A DNA stretch of 64,000 nt from Stachybotrys elegans (GCA_020746835.1 JAGPNK010000001.1:4402001-4466000); one strand, 5' to 3'. Shown: positions 10,569 through 24,789, counted from the first letter of the stretch. Numbers and translations: made by a program. Notes: generated from the letters alone by a model not told the origin.

Positions 10569-13500
10569 ATGAGCACCGACAGCGCCAAGTACAGGTCTCT
10601 TCCTGCCCTAAGTACGACATCGACATCGTCGTCCGCGAGCCAGCTCGACTCCCCCTCCGATCGTCGACTTTCTGCCGAGAACCGGAAATCTCGCGTCTTG
10701 ACCAAGGCCCTGCGCTCCCTCAGCACCTCGTCCATGGACTCTAACCCGCTTGTCTACTCAAAGTCTACATCGTCATCTCGGAAACTGCAGAAGCCTCAGT
10801 CAAGCGCCGGCTCCATTATCGACAAGCTGCATAGACGGGCTTCCAAAGATCTGCTCTCCAGCTTCGCACCCGTTGATGGCCTTGGTAGCCCTATAGATCA
10901 GCCTCTGGCATCAATGGAGGTTCTCCACTATGGCCCCCTCAAGGCGGATGTTTCCCTGCTCAAGGCTCGCTCCGAGTATCTTGTGCTGACGGATCAGTGC
11001 CTGGTCAAGTTTAGCAGTGCCGAGGCCGCTAGAAGCGCCTTTCCACAGCTAACACAGGCTGAGGGTGCCGCCAAGACGACTCATATCCCTCACCACGGCC
11101 ACTCCAAATCCTTGGGTGCCGAGGCGCGCCTGGAAATCCCCCTGCGCTCCATTGTCGCCTCGTTCAACGAAGAAGGCTCCAGCCCTCGTTTCGGGATCGA
11201 AACATGGTGGCACTCGCAGTATCCGAGACTCGCTTACAACAAAACTCATCTCTTCTTTGGTCTGCCAAAGGAGAGAGATGACTGGCTCACAGCCATCCAG
11301 CAGGCCTGCCGAGCAAGACTTCGCAAATTTCCCGTCAACTCGCCTATCCCCGAGAACCTCAGAACCCGAATCAACCACATTGTCGCCGTGTCCGAGTCAC
11401 TGCCCGACGGCAGCACCCAGAGTCTTGTTTTCCCCGTGGCTAAGCGTTTACTCGGGGCTACTGACAGGGCCAACGCAACTGATGAGCCACAAACATCGTT
11501 CGATGGTCCATCCTATTATCTAGTCATCGGACCATGCATGTGTCACTACATCGAGGTGCTCAAGGCCGATTGTAATACCCCACCGGGGGAGCTTCGCATC
11601 AAGGCTAGGTCGTTTGGCACCGTGACCTTAAATAGATTTAAGGCATCCGTTGCGTCTCACGAGCAAAGGTTTATGATGAATTTCCAGTAAGTCCCAGGTG
11701 TCCTGTTCCCCGTTCTCTGCTGACAACATCAAGTGTCCCATTTGGATCCAATTTCCGACTAGACCTTGCCAGCAGCAGCTACAGACGAATCATAGAAGCT
11801 CTTACCAAGGCGGATCGCGTGCTCAAACCTATGTGGCCTCAGCATTTCCAGCAGACCATCTTCGATATCAAGGGGCTGCCCCCGCCACTGGAATTGACTT
11901 CTGGTAACGACCTTGGTGGCCTTGAAATGAGCCTACAGGCATACTGCAGAGCTTTCCAGGTCCAGACGCCTTCTTGGACCATTGACTGGAACACTACCTA
12001 CTGCCCGACATTCCGCCTGCTTCCTGAGGAAACATCCTATCTTCCCCTGCAGCTTATCGCTGTGTTCCGTGCCCTGCGGTACAACAGCTACTTCAAGGGC
12101 ATTTCCTTGCGCGACACGGATCTATCTTCGTTGTATGGCAAGCGAGACAACTCCATTTATGGCGAATCTGCCGTCAACACATCTCTCAACGGTAGGAAGC
12201 CCTGGATATAAACCCGCCCGTCATTCCCGCTAACCGCTACCAGGAGTGTGCATTTCTGATGATCACCACGACATCATTCTCCATTCCCCAATCTTGGCAC
12301 AGGAGATACATGCGCTTGCCTTTGCATCCGAATCAATCCGAAGCATTGATCTGACAAATGTCCTCGGCATCCGGTCCTCGACTGTGCGCTTCAACAAGAC
12401 CCACGGTGCCGATGCCAGTATTTATAAGATGAGTTCGGAGTTGATACAGCCATTGATCATGCTCCTGCAGACCCAGCTCTGTCACTGTAACAGCATTTCC
12501 ATGAGCGGGAATCCGTTGGCGCCGAGCGATGTGGAAGACCTTGGTAGGTGACTTGACCGAAACCCCATCTTTCACATGATTGCTGACACAGGGTAGCAAA
12601 TGTCATGAGGGATGGTCATGTATATCTCAGGAAGCTTGATTTGTCAAACTGTGGCCTTGGAGACGCTGGTTTATCCAGGATATGGTATGGGCTCGCGGGG
12701 CAATGCGCTACCATGGATACGATCGACACATCCGATAACCAAGGAACCGTCAAGTTCCATATTATTCGGAATACATTGAGTCAGCTGAAAAGCTTGACTC
12801 ACCTGAGGATTGCCGGCAACACGCGCATTGATTCAGACGAATCACTTTTGGATGAGGCTGCTATTAATGGTTGGGCTCTCCAGGAGCTCGACTTGTCTGG
12901 CATAGCGGTACAACCCCTTTTCGCTTTCAGAGCTGACCCCGGCTAATGTTTGAACAGCTCAATGACGCCACCGTTGATGTGCTTGCACGGTATATGGAGA
13001 CTATCAGGTCTCAGGACCTCCGTCTGGTCCGTCTAAACCGCTGCCGTCTTACCGGGAGACAGATTGCCCGTCTATGCCGCGGAATGGGACAAGGCCGTCA
13101 ACTCTCACTGCACTTGAACGCCAACCCAATCGACGACGGCATCGAAGACCTCTGTGCCGCCGTCGCTTGTGGCTTCGCTCCCTGGGCTCTGTTCATGCAA
13201 ATGATAGAGTTTAACCACGAGGCATCATATATCAAGTTGCTGAGGGCCTTGACTGTCAATCGGACCATAGAATGCCTGAGTCTGGCAGGATCATCGACGC
13301 CCGATGCTGCGAGCAATGTTGCCTGCCAAGCTGTTACGGACTTCTTTGCCAAGAACGACTCGATCAGGTTTCTCGATATCTCAGGCTACGATGCCAAGCT
13401 GGATGAGGGAAGGCTGGGCAGAGAATTCTCTAAATCGCTGAGTGGGTTACGATACAACACCCGGCTTGTCCACCTCAGAGTCCGAAACCAGATGCTCAAC

Positions 13501-14331
13501 GTCAACATCGGAGATCTTGCGGAGGCCATTTCCGGCAACAAGACACTGCATACGTTGGACTGCGAGAACAACGACTTCAATATTTCCAACTTCCGACATC
13601 TGATCCGGCACCTGGAGGACAACACAAACATTCGCCTTTTCTCGGCCTTTTCGGAGAAGGAGCTGCTCAGGACAAAGCAGAAGCTCGCGGAAACAGCTGC
13701 CGTTGTACCGACCAACAAACGTTCGTCTATGATTGCGCGCTTCAAGCACGAGAAGCCAGCTGCAGGCACGGATATTCTACTGGCACAGCAGTTGATGGGG
13801 GAACTGGACAGCCTTGTGGCCAAGCAGCGTCAGATTCTGGAGAGGAACCAGACATTGCACGAGGAAAGGCGTGCGTCTGATGCTGGTGTGGGCCTGCCAC
13901 CGAGCCCAGAGCTAGATGGAGAGAGTGTGTTCGCAGCTACATTTGGCGGGCTCGCGCATAGGGAGCGTGAGTCTCGGAGAGCTAATAACTCACCGGCCCC
14001 CAGGAGTCCCCAGCGAATGTCGGTATCCGCCTTTGCAACCCTCCCAGTCCCGTCTGCCGACACTGGGTCCCGGGTCGCACGATCATTTTCTACTGTTTCG
14101 AGCGAGGCAGCAATGAGTCCTATGACTGACGGCGCTAGCAGCGCCTCCGGTGTCCCAACGCCGCCGGAGCTGGAAAGCCCATTGGAGAGAGATACCTCCT
14201 TGAGTAGCCGCCACGGTCGTGTTGTGGTTCAAGCAGAGGCAGCTGCCAAGGGGTGTGAATTTGAAGCGGAGCAGGGAGAAGAGGGCGGCTTGCTCATCAA
14301 GAGCGGCAGGCGAGTTGCGGGACGGTCCTAG
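10569..14331 (+). CDS. Large protein with two PH-like domains and leucine-rich repeats
   Basis: Five exons, 10569-11686, 11734-12191, 12244-12543, 12597-12907 and 12958-14331, give 1186 residues. Every junction keeps frame, for example FHVPFGSNFRLDLA and LSGIALNDATVDVL. Residues 1-110 are Ser-rich. A PH-like domain spans about 115-253 (VLHYGPLKADVSLL to WLTAIQQACRARL), and a second PH-like segment about 265-425 (YYLVIGPCMCHYIEVL, FRLDLASSSYRRII). Irregular leucine-rich repeats of the ribonuclease-inhibitor type follow, about 480-950 (LRKLDLSNCGLGDAGL, LHTLDCENNDFNIS), then a disordered Ser/Pro tail. The order resembles CARMIL-type proteins, but I do not recognise a named orthologue. A membrane-associated scaffold is an inference. 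An in-frame ATG at 10401 would add 56 residues; I prefer 10569, which has an ACCATGAGC context and precedes the more protein-like sequence. Confidence 0.8.
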
Positions 14332-15185
14332 TCTCTTCTGCATATGCAGCATTAGAGTGCGACACCGAGGATTGTGCGTCCAGAGGGTCTGTGGGGGCTT
14401 AGTAGCGATGATTTTACAGACGGGGTTTGGGCGAAGCATTGTTTGGCGCGTTCTGTATTTGTGTTGAATACCCGCATAGGCAGGATTGATACCCAGCGTT
14501 GTGATGTTTTGATTTATGAATAAACTGAGTGCCAAACTTGTGAAATGGAACGGGGGCTTCGAAGATGTTTCGTCGAGCTGTGTCTATCACCAGTAGTGTT
14601 ATCACCAGCGTTCACCAATACCTTTCTACTAATCGGAGAAGGTTCCGCTAGAAATAATCCGTCAAAACACTAATGTGATATATTATGTTCGCAAGCATGG
14701 TCCTATGTATGTGTGTCGTATTTCAACATCGACCCCAAGGAATGTGCGTTAAGCGAACAATGTACGGAGTACAGGGTAGTGTAGTCTGAACAGCTCTGAA
14801 TCCAGCGTTAGGTAATATGCAGCCTGAGTGGAGTCGTTAAGACCTGAGCCACAGAACCGAGGTGGGGCGCAGTCCAACCACCCCCCCAAACCCAGCCGCC
14901 TGTGCTCCGGAACGAACACCTTGGAAAGCTGGCGGATTCGGCTTCGTCATCCCCTTGCGATCAACACCAGCTGGGTTCTGAGCCAACGAGCCCTCTCTCC
15001 CCACCACGCGGCTCCCTCTGAGGCGCATCCACGAGCCAGAACACGCAGCTCCTCGATTGAGCATTGCTGTCGTTGTGCTTTCGGGCTCCCGCAACCCCTC
15101 CGTCGACTGCGGAGCTCCCATGCTCCTCCAACTGTCTCGGATCCTCCATCGTCGAGCGTCGTCGTCTCCGTAATACGCCCCAGCC
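14332..15185. other. Intergenic region upstream of PAN1
   Basis: About 850 bases holding the 3' region of the PH-LRR gene and the leader of PAN1. A copy of the TACGGAGTA motif lies at 14763-14771. No gene seen. Confidence 0.5.
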
Positions 15186-18100
15186 ATGTATTCCAACAAC
15201 AACTTCCCCAACGCCTACGGGGGCGGCAATTCCCAGCAGCCGCCCTTCAACAACATGATGGGAGGCCCTCAGCCCGGGCAGCAGTTCGGGCAGCAGCAGC
15301 CGCTGCAGCAGCAGTACACGGGCTTCCCCGGCCAGAACCAGGTTGGTGGGATGCAGCCACTGCAGCAGCAGTATACTGGATTCCCCGGCCAGGCCCAGCC
15401 TCAGCAGTCCTTCCAGACAGGCGCGCCTCCCATGCCGTCCATCCCCTCGCAGTACCAGCAGCAGTTTCAGCAGCAGCAGCAGAACCGCCCTCAGCAGCCT
15501 GGCCCCCAGGGTTTGCAGGCTCCCCAGCCAACGGGGTTCCCGTCGCCCTCACCCCAGGCCCAAGGACAGCCGTTGCCGCAGCCCTCAGTTTCTGCCATCA
15601 AGCCACAGCCAACAGGATTCCACGAGATGGCCGCTTCTTTCCACACCGGCGGTACACCCAAGCCTCAGGGGCGCCGTGGTAACCAGCCGGCACCGACCAA
15701 CAAGATCCCAAACATCAGGCTCTCTTTCATCACTGCACAGGACCAGGCAAAGTTCGAGACCCTATTCAAGTCTGCTGTGGGTGACAGCTCCACGACCATG
15801 TCGGGAGAGAAGGCGAGGGATCTGCTGCTGAGGTCAAGGCTGGACGGAGACTCCCTCTCTCACATCTGGTGAGCCCAATCCCCAAGTTACATTCTAAATC
15901 AAAATCACTGACAGTGTTGCGCAGGACGCTCGCCGATACCACACGTGCCGGACAGCTCTACTTCCCCGAGTTCGCCCTCGCCATGTACCTCTGCAACCTG
16001 AAGCTTACGGGCAAAGCACTGCCTCCCACTCTACCCGAGAATATCAAGAACGAGGTTTCGAGCATGGTGGACATTATCAGCTTCAGCGTCGCTGATGATG
16101 GTCCTTCGTCAGGGCCATCGATAAATGTGCAAGACTCGGGGGCTGGCGCCGGCGGACCTACCATCCAACAGCCGCAGCCAACAGCCTCCAACTCTCAGCT
16201 CCTCCAGTCCCAAATGACTGGGTTTCCAGGCCAGCAGGCGGGCTTCGGTGGCCAGAACCAGGGCCTCCAACCCCAACAAACTGGGTTCCCCGGCGTACAG
16301 AACCCCCAGGCCACGGGATACCAGGGACCGCGTCCACCTATGCCCCCTATGCCGACTGGCTTCGGCCAGTCCCTCTCCCCCAATGCTGGCATGGGTGGTA
16401 TGGTGGCTCCCCTCAACGCACAGCCTACCGGACGTCCTGGACAATGGGGCCTGGTCAACGCCCCGGCATCTGGACTGCCTAACATCGATGCCCTGCAGGC
16501 TCGGATGATGCCCCAACAAGGACGCGAAGGGGGCAATTACACCACTCAAGGCCTGCAAGGAAATGCCGTGATTCCTTGGGCTATTACGAAGGAGGAGAAG
16601 GGCCGATATGACCAGCTCTTCAGGGCTTGGGATGGGCTCGGCAAGGGTTATATTGGCGGTGATCAAGCAATTGAGATTTTCGGCCAGAGCGGACTCGAGA
16701 AACCAGATCTTGAACGTGTATGGACCCTGGCGGACAACGGCAACAAGGGTCGCCTGGACTTGGATGAATTCGCTGTCGCGATGCACTTGATTTACAGGAA
16801 GCTCAATGGCTACCCTCTGCCTAACCAGCTCCCGCCCGAGCTCGTTCCTCCCTCCACCCGCAACTTCAACCAGTCCATTGGCAAGATGAAGTCGATGCTC
16901 AACCAGGAGTCTGACTTCCGAAAGACATCTGGTGCAGCTCTATTGCCTCAGAAGACGGGTGTCAGCTACATGAAGAGTCGATCTCTCCGCGGTGGACCTG
17001 GTGGCGGAAACGATGCCGGGCGCAAAGATGCTACTGTCTTTAGGAATGACGACGAGGAATTTGGATACAAGTCGAGCGCTCGCCGCAGGGTTGGAAACAA
17101 CTCACCTCGCCCCGAGTCTCCAGCCTCAGTCGCCTCCAATGACGATCTTACGCTGGATCAGCTTAGAAAGAAGATCAAGGAGAAGCAGGTTCTTCTGGAT
17201 GCCATGGACTTTGCGGACGAGAAGAACCATGAAGAGGACGACATGCTCGATAGACGCGACCGACGCGAGGCAGAGGAGCTCTACCGTCGCATTCGACGTA
17301 TCCAGGATGATATTGACGGTCATCCCGACGCAAGCCTGGCAAGCGGCGATTCAGAGGCTGAACGCCGATCCCTCAAGCGCCAACTGCAGACCCTGACCGA
17401 CAAGGTACCCGAGCTTGCTTCCCAAGTTCGAAGAACAGAGAAGGCCATCATGGATGCGCGGATGGAGCTATTCCGCCTCAAGGACGCTAAGGCGCATCCG
17501 AGCAGCGCCGCACCCATCGTGGGAACGGGTCCTGGTGGCTCTGTCACCGAGGCTGATCGACTCAAGGCCAGGGCCAAGGCTATGATGCAGCAGAGGACTG
17601 CTGCCCTCACGGGCAAGAAGATTGACGTCGGGACCGAGGACCTGGATGCGCCTAAACGGCTTGAGGAGGAAACAATCAAGGTCAAGAACGAGAAGGAAAG
17701 CAACGAGCGCATGGTTCACGACGTCGAGGAGAGTGTTCGTGACTTTGCCAGAGGCATCGAGGACAGCCTCAAGGATGGTGGCAGGGATAGCACCAGCGAG
17801 CACGAGAAGCGCCGCTGGGAAGATGGACTCGGCGTTGAGGACGAGGTGCGCGACTTCATCTTTGACCTGCAGCGTGAAAGCCGATCCGCCCGCCTCAGGG
17901 CACAAGACAAGCGCTCTGCTCGACCAGCACCTGCTGCCGAGCGACCTCGCGAGGATAGCCCGGCTAGCACCAGATACGAGAGCCCTGCAGCTACCGCCCG
18001 CACTGCCACCCCCCCTACGGCTGGAGGATCTTACTCATCGTACAAGACTCCTGAGGAGCGAGCCGCTTTTATCAAACAGCAGGCAGAGCAGCGCATGGCT

Positions 18101-19598
18101 GAGCGCCTGGCAGCGCTCGGCATTAAGGCACCGACGAAGCCAGGCGAGACTGCGGCTCAGCGAGCTGAGCGCGAGCGGGCTGAGAGAGCTGCCAAGCTTC
18201 GCCAGGCCGAAGAGGAGGATGCTCGTAGGGACGCTGAGCGAAATGCTCGCCTAGCAGAGGAGCAGGGCGTACCTCCCCCCGCCCCTGAGCAGCCTGCGCA
18301 CACCGAGTCCAAGAGGCCGCCGCCCCCACCATCCAGAGGCAGGGGACGCAGCAACACTGCCGACAAGCGGGCCGAGGAGGAACAGGCCAGGGCTGCTGAG
18401 GAGCAACGACTTGCTCGAGAGCGTGAGCAGCAACAGCGCGAGACGCAGAAAATGGAGTATGTACTTACCATTCTCATTTTGACATGGGCGATGCTGACCA
18501 GTTACCAGGGCAATGGCCAAGGAGGAAGAAGACGAGTTTGCCAAGGAGCAGCGTGAAGCCGCAGCCCGCCTCAAGGCCCTCGAAGAGCAGGTGAAGCAGG
18601 GCAAGTTGAGAAAGGAAGAGGAAAAGAAGAAAAAGAAGGCTGCCATGGCAGAGGCCAAGGACAAGGAGGCCAAGCTGGCTGCACGACGGGCCGAGATTGA
18701 GGCTGCAAAGCAGCGTGAACTCGAACTCCAGCGTCAGCTCGAAGCCATGAACGACGACGATAGTTCCTCGGACGATGATGACGAGGGACCCAGCCAGCAC
18801 ACCCCCCAGGCCTCGACCCCGACCCTGGGCGGCAGCCAGGTGGGTGCCCCGGAGGTTGAGCAGAAGCCTGCCACACCCCAGGCCGCCGTGGCCTCCCCCT
18901 CTGCTGGTGGTGACACGGAGAGCAAGAACCCCTTTTTCAGGATGATGGCCCAGCCAGCCGAGTCGCCGGCGCAGGCTGCACCGGCACCACCAACCCCCCC
19001 GGCGCCGTCTGTGGCACCCGCAGCGCCTCCTGCCCCCCAGGCAGATACCAACCCGTTCCACCGCATGACGCAGGACACCAAGGCTGCACCTGCTCCCGTT
19101 GCACCCTCTGGCCCCGTCTCGCGCAGAAGGGCTGATTCGGAGGAGTGGGGTTCGGACGGAGACGACTCGGACGACTCGGACGACGACAGACCCGGGGGCG
19201 GAAACGCTGCCCAGCTGGCCTCTATCCTGTTCGGCACCATGGCGCCGCCCCGGCCACTGTCGGCAGCAGGAAAGGAGTCTTCGCCCTCGAGCCCTGCTCC
19301 GGCCGTGAACGACGCGCCCATTGCACCACCTCCTCCTCCGATGCCCGGTATGGGAGCACCTGCCGCACCTCCCCCTCCCCCGCCGCCGATGCCCGGCATG
19401 GGAGCGCCTCCTCCTCCACCTCCGCCGCCTGGTGCCGGTGCTCCGCCGCCACCACCCCCTCCTGGTGATGCACCAGCACCCCCTTCGGGCGGCCGCCCTG
19501 CCGGTTTCCTGAGCGAGATTCAGATGGGCAGGTCGCTCAAGAAGACGGTCACCAAGGATAAGAGTGTGTCTGCCGTGGCTGGCCGTGTCCTTGACTAA
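15186..19598 (+). CDS. PAN1: PAN1, EH-domain actin cytoskeleton-regulatory complex protein
   Basis: Exons 15186-15868, 15925-18456 and 18509-19598 give 1434 residues, the usual Pan1 size. The N-terminal 170 residues are Gln/Pro-rich with repeated [12 protein letters not shown] units. EH domain 1 is at about 180-275 ([20 protein letters not shown], completed across intron 1). A second TGFPG-rich linker follows, then EH domain 2 at about 446-535 ([20 protein letters not shown]). The middle is coiled coil. The C terminus has acidic, polyproline ([11 protein letters not shown]) and WH2-like ([13 protein letters not shown]) segments. Pan1 works with End3 and Sla1 at cortical endocytic patches and activates Arp2/3; Prk1-family kinases regulate yeast Pan1 at LxxQxTG sites, which the TGFPG repeats resemble. 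Both introns (56 and 52 bp) have canonical ends. Antisense ORFs here are shadows of the proline-rich region. Confidence 0.93.
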
Positions 19599-22500
19599 AA
19601 TGATGCCCTTTCTTCTTTTGCTCTTTGGCGAGCCCGCCAGTTGAGGACCAGACTCCAGTTGGATCAAGGTGGCATGTGTTGTGGCGTACTTGATGGGCTC
19701 TCAATAGAAGGAGACATGGTTTGGAGCTGTAGCGTCACGGGCTAGAGTCACTCGAGTGTGTCTGTTTGGAAGAAGGAGAGATAGAGAGAACATAGTTACA
19801 AAGTGTATTTACTGACTTGATGCATTGCGGCTTGGAAGGTTTCCTGCCATGAGTGTGTGTCATGAGAATGAATGTTTGAGTACCAGTTGCGAGTCACGCT
19901 GGCATAGTATAAGCATCATGAGCGACATTTCTCGATCGGTTCTCTAAACTGCGATGCGGAAGGACCGAAGCAGACGTACAGATCGTGGGAAGAACGTCAT
20001 ATTTGTATCTACCAATGTCAAGAGATGAAGCCGCATTGAAAGCATAGTTGCCGTTGCGAACATGGCGGACCGGCACGCTGAGATCCACCATACCGTTATA
20101 CAATACAATACAACACCCGTATGCCAAACGTTCGGCGACCCCGTGCAGAGGGAAGGAGGCTAGAAGGGTGAAGGAAGAGCAAGCAGATGGGGGCACATCA
20201 AGACTCATGGGGTCTTGGTCACGGGCCGTCACTAAGAGAGCTGACGTTGGGTGATGCAGGGAGCAGGCTCTAAGAGTAGTCCAGGCAGAGCCAAGGAGGA
20301 TGGACTTGACAACTCATCATTGCAGGGGAAGGCTTTAGCTTTTAGGAGATTAAAAAAAGAGGAGATGCCAAAGGGGGGTGGAAACAGAACCAGGGAGGAA
20401 GGCTTGTATGCCGAGTCGATGCCGCGAGGACCAGCAGGGAAGCCGTGCTCGGGGCCACGACCTTGGAAGTTGAATGGACGGTTCGGATGACATGACAGGC
20501 AGAAGGGGGAACGGCGTTGGGCTGAAGAGGCGATGCATGATCATGCGCGGGCGTAACGGAGCGACATGGCATATGACCGGCCTTGGAGGAGGACCGGATG
20601 ACGGACACTAGGGATAGCGTCGAGCGAGCTACGGATACCACAGCACATACGGGCTTCTCAGGAGACATTTCCTCTGAGCCGCATGAAGGAAGTGAGCGAA
20701 CAAACGAGCTAGGGGACCAAATAAGTGGGTGGAGGAACACAGTGCAGGTGGACAGGGACCCAGGAGCAAGGCACGAGCAGACAAGAACAAGGAATAGGGA
20801 GATAGACTAGAACCTAAAGAGAGTGGAGGGGAAAGGAAGGCCGTACAGAGATCCGGGATGCGCTTCCAGAGGGGCCGGAGCAGGGGGCGTTTCGGTCAAT
20901 GGCCGGCAGCGTTTGTGAACAAAGACACGAGAGAGAAAGATGCACCAGGCGGGGGCACAACGGATGCAAGTCAGACAGAAGAGGATGCAGGATGAGGTGC
21001 AGGTTTCGCAATGCCAAGGAGGGGGTTTACTTTGGCTACTGGCGCCTTGTGCCAATCGTCGTTGGATTTATGATGGTAAGATTACCTGTTTTGCCTATGA
21101 TGTCACCAAGTGTTAATCCGAGGGTGATTTGCAGACCCGATGGGCTGGGTTCCATATCCTAGACCAAGCTCAGGTTTTGACTACTGCCGGCTGGTACGGA
21201 GTAGATTTAGAGGAGAATGGGTGTAGGGGTTCGGAGGTTCCTGGGGATGAGGGATGAGAGTTGCCGGTGGGAGATGACGATGTCTCTGTGTAATAAGGCA
21301 CTCTATCTGATGATTCTCATTCTAATTGCTGGACAGGACGAGAGGGGTTGCACATTCTGCTACAGCTTACGTACTAGCGCCAAGGCATTACCATATAGAA
21401 AGTCGATTCTGTTATAGACGGGAAAAAATGGAAGAAAAGGAAGGGAAGAAAGAAAGCGGATCGAATGGGGCTTGGATCAGCAGCAATCGACGGGATACCG
21501 TGGAACGGACCAAGCCAGACCAAGCCGAGCGAGCCGTGGAGAAAAAGAAAAAGAGGAAAAAGAAGCAGGTGAGATGTCTCATCGGGTAGCTGCATCAGAG
21601 ACTCGTCGAAATCGGACTCGGCGAAAAGGAAGCATTTTCAGATAAAAGAAATTGCTATCCCCATCTCTGAGCTGAGATGGAACGAAGGGAGGGCAGAGAA
21701 ATGCACGACAGCACAGCACAGCCAGCAAGAGGTATACGGCATAGCAGCTGGCGATAAGAGGACGTAGGTCTAATCAGGTTCCTAAACAGGAAAGCGGAGC
21801 GATTCTGATGACGCGCCCATTGGCTGCAAGACGCGTCATGATCAAAACAAAAGAAACGACGCGTCAGAGACCGCAAGACGCGACCTGCGCGCGCCCATAC
21901 CGCGCACATCCATGGACCGATAGATGGATGGGATGATCAGGTTCCTTTTGGGGAGGGGGAACGGCCAAGGAAGGCAGGTGGTCTGCCGAACCGGTTGGTG
22001 ATGCTCGGCCGCAGGTGCGGCAGCCGTCCTTGTGACGAGGCAGCCCAAGATATGCCCCAATCAAGCCGTGAACCGCACTAGGCCTTTGTTTCGACCCGTG
22101 GCCCGTTGTGTGTGCCTCTATCGTATCACTGGCAGGCAATAGCCGCCGCTGCGGGCTGTGCATGCACGCCACCGACCCCTTCTGGGAGCCTGCCACGGAG
22201 CGTGTAGCACGGCAGGCGAGCGATTAGCAGGCCGCGAAGGGGGCGATGGCGATACAGTTACACGCCATCGAGTCCCGTACCTTTCCTCTTGTCGCTACGT
22301 CGGGTGCGGTGCCACCCGGCCAGCCTCAGGGGACCGTCCCAAGTCCACCTGGCTTGTATAGTTCAGGTACAGAGTTTGATGGCGCACGAACCTCTTCTTT
22401 TTTTCTCATATAAGAAAAATTACAAGTGGAAGGACTATGGGGAAAAAGGAAAAAAAGGAAGAAAAAAAGGGAGTTCCCGATTGATGGGCCAGATTTGTGT

Positions 22501-23219
22501 CAAACAAACCAATGTCAGTCATTCCCACCCACCTTCACATGGGAAAAGGTGGTAAGGAGAGGGAGGGAATCTCGATGGGGACAAGGTGACACAGGCGCAG
22601 AGACAGCTGCGAGAGTCAATCTATCTGGAGGGCGGCCGGCGGCCACACCTTCTTCTTTGCTGCTGCAGAGCGAAACTGTAGCATACATACATACTGTACT
22701 AGCCGTCCGTGGCCGTCGGCGTCGTTCCGGGCGGGGCCAAACACGTCAATGATGTGCACGAACCGGATGGGATTGCGATGTGCCTTGTCTCAGCGAACCT
22801 GCATTTTCGCCGCTTCCTCTTGATCGAGATCGAAGCAACCTGCACTTGAGGAGGGAGGCGGTGTTTCATCTTCAACGGCCCATTAGCAAACGAAAACGCT
22901 CGAAGATTTTTTTTTTTTTCCCTTTCCCCTTTATGCACTAGTAGTAACAAAAAAAAGAGAAACAAAAAAGGGCGCCGCCCATCCGGAGAGCCGCCAGCCA
23001 CGATGAACCTACACAATTCGCTTAGCAGTCAAGTCTGTGCCTGGGTTTAGATGGGGGGCCCACAGGGCGAGTGGGAGCGAGCACGGCAGATGGGGAGAGG
23101 AGTGGGCGGGGGAGTGGGAACCGCATAAATCAATTTCAGCGTGCAGAAGATAGAGCACCGAGCTAGTAGAAGCAGAAGGCGATAATCCCAACGCCCAACG
23201 TACGAATCGCTCCTCCGTA

Positions 23220-23235
23220 TCTCTCTCTCTCTCTC
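23220..23235. repeat. (CT)n microsatellite
   Basis: Sixteen bases of perfect TC alternation. Confidence 0.85.
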
Positions 23236-24280
23236 CATAGAATCGAGAGGGGGGCCCTACTAGTCCCAAAGGGCATCTCCGTGAGCTAATCGCCGAGTGA
23301 CATGCGCACATCCATCCCCATTCCTGCGTCTGCTTGCTCGTCCCGTCCGTTCTCTGTGCGCACTATGTGCATCCATCCAAGGCCGAGACCCTCCCCCAAA
23401 GTTGCGCACATAGTACATGTGCACGTAGTCCGTAGAGATCAGATCAGGTCCCGATAGCTCCATCCCGTGTGCGAAGTGGGTTGATTTGTTTCCTCGAAGG
23501 GGGTTTCTTTTTTGTTTTCAGCTCGTCAGCGTCAGCGTCAGATCAATCAATCTGGCTCGTTTCGCCTTCCAACGTCTACGCCCCCCTGCAGCTGTCTGTC
23601 CCCAATCCCTCCCTCCCTCTTCTGCCCTCTCCCTCTCTCTCCCTCTCCCCCTCCCTTGCTCGTGTCAGCCCAGACATCTGCCACCCAATCCCTGGCCGGA
23701 GCACAAGGCCTCTGCACGGCACATCCCTGCCCGGTTTCTCTTGTCGGCCCCACTAAAAGGTCTCGTCCAAGGCCTGCCTCGCTGCGCTGGCCGCCTGTGA
23801 CTGGCCTAGAGTCCGCCGTCCCAGGTCCCTCTCGACTCTGTGTGGCTGACTGGCTGTCGTGCTTCCTGCGCCTGTGCCTGCGCCCCTGGTACTTGGCCCG
23901 AGGTACCTACCGTGCCTGCAGTACTCGGACCCGCCGCGTCCCTTTGCAGGTCTCAGCGCCTCGCCGGTGCGTCGAGAACAGGTACCCAGCCGTCACCCTG
24001 TACGGCGCCAACCCCATTTCTCGTGTACCCGCTCCTCTTCCTCTCCTACCTCTCTCTCTCTTCGCTCGTGGTACTTGTATCCTATCGTTCAGGCAGGCGC
24101 GCGCTCTCGCTGCCATTTTTGCATCAGGTGCTTCCACTTCCACACTCCCTCTCCTCCCGCTTCTCCTCCCACACTCCCACTGTGCTGGGTATTATAGAGG
24201 TAATAAGGCAAGGTATCTCGGTGGTGTAGGCGCACGCGTCCTCATTCTCCTGCTTCCCCGTCTTTGCACTCCTATTCCTC

Positions 24281-24304
24281 TCCATCCATCCATCCATCCA
24301 TCCA
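24281..24304. repeat. (TCCA)6 tetranucleotide repeat
   Basis: Six perfect TCCA units in the pyrimidine-rich leader region upstream of the forkhead gene. Confidence 0.9.
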
Positions 24305-24789
24305 TTCGTTACCCTGCCTTGCCTTGGACTTCCCACTTTCTACCTCCTCTCGCTTGGTTCAGGCAAACGTCGCTTCTTCATCATCTCTTCATTTCATTCT
24401 CACCACCGTACCTGAATTCTAAAACGTCGACTCCACGCCAAACGCCCACCCAACGGCCTTCCCGTCCCCTTCGATACTTTCCAGCCCTTTCGTCATCTGC
24501 CTCGTATCATATCGTCGACTCGTGTCATTCAAACCTTGGACAACCCGTTCTGCCACCTTGCTCTTCGCCCTGATCTCGAAAGGCACCCGCCTCGGCATCT
24601 CATCGCATCAAGACGCCAATCTCCCGCCCTCTCCCACCTATTGCTACCCGACGCCTGCATCCTCGCTCCGGCCAAGTTTGTTCCTAATCCTTCCTCACAC
24701 GGCTTCACGCACCACGCACCACGCACCGCGCACTGCACGCCCAAGCTTTACTCGCGCCCCACCGTCATTAAAGCGTCCAGACCTCACCG

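Noticed and set aside
18474..19667. A 397-codon antisense ORF over the PAN1 3' end
   Set aside because: Gly/Arg-rich mirror of the polyproline-coding region.
23512..24573. A 353-codon forward ORF upstream of the forkhead gene
   Set aside because: Ser/Pro/Leu-rich low complexity produced by a pyrimidine-rich strand; parallel open frames exist in the same place and no domain is visible.
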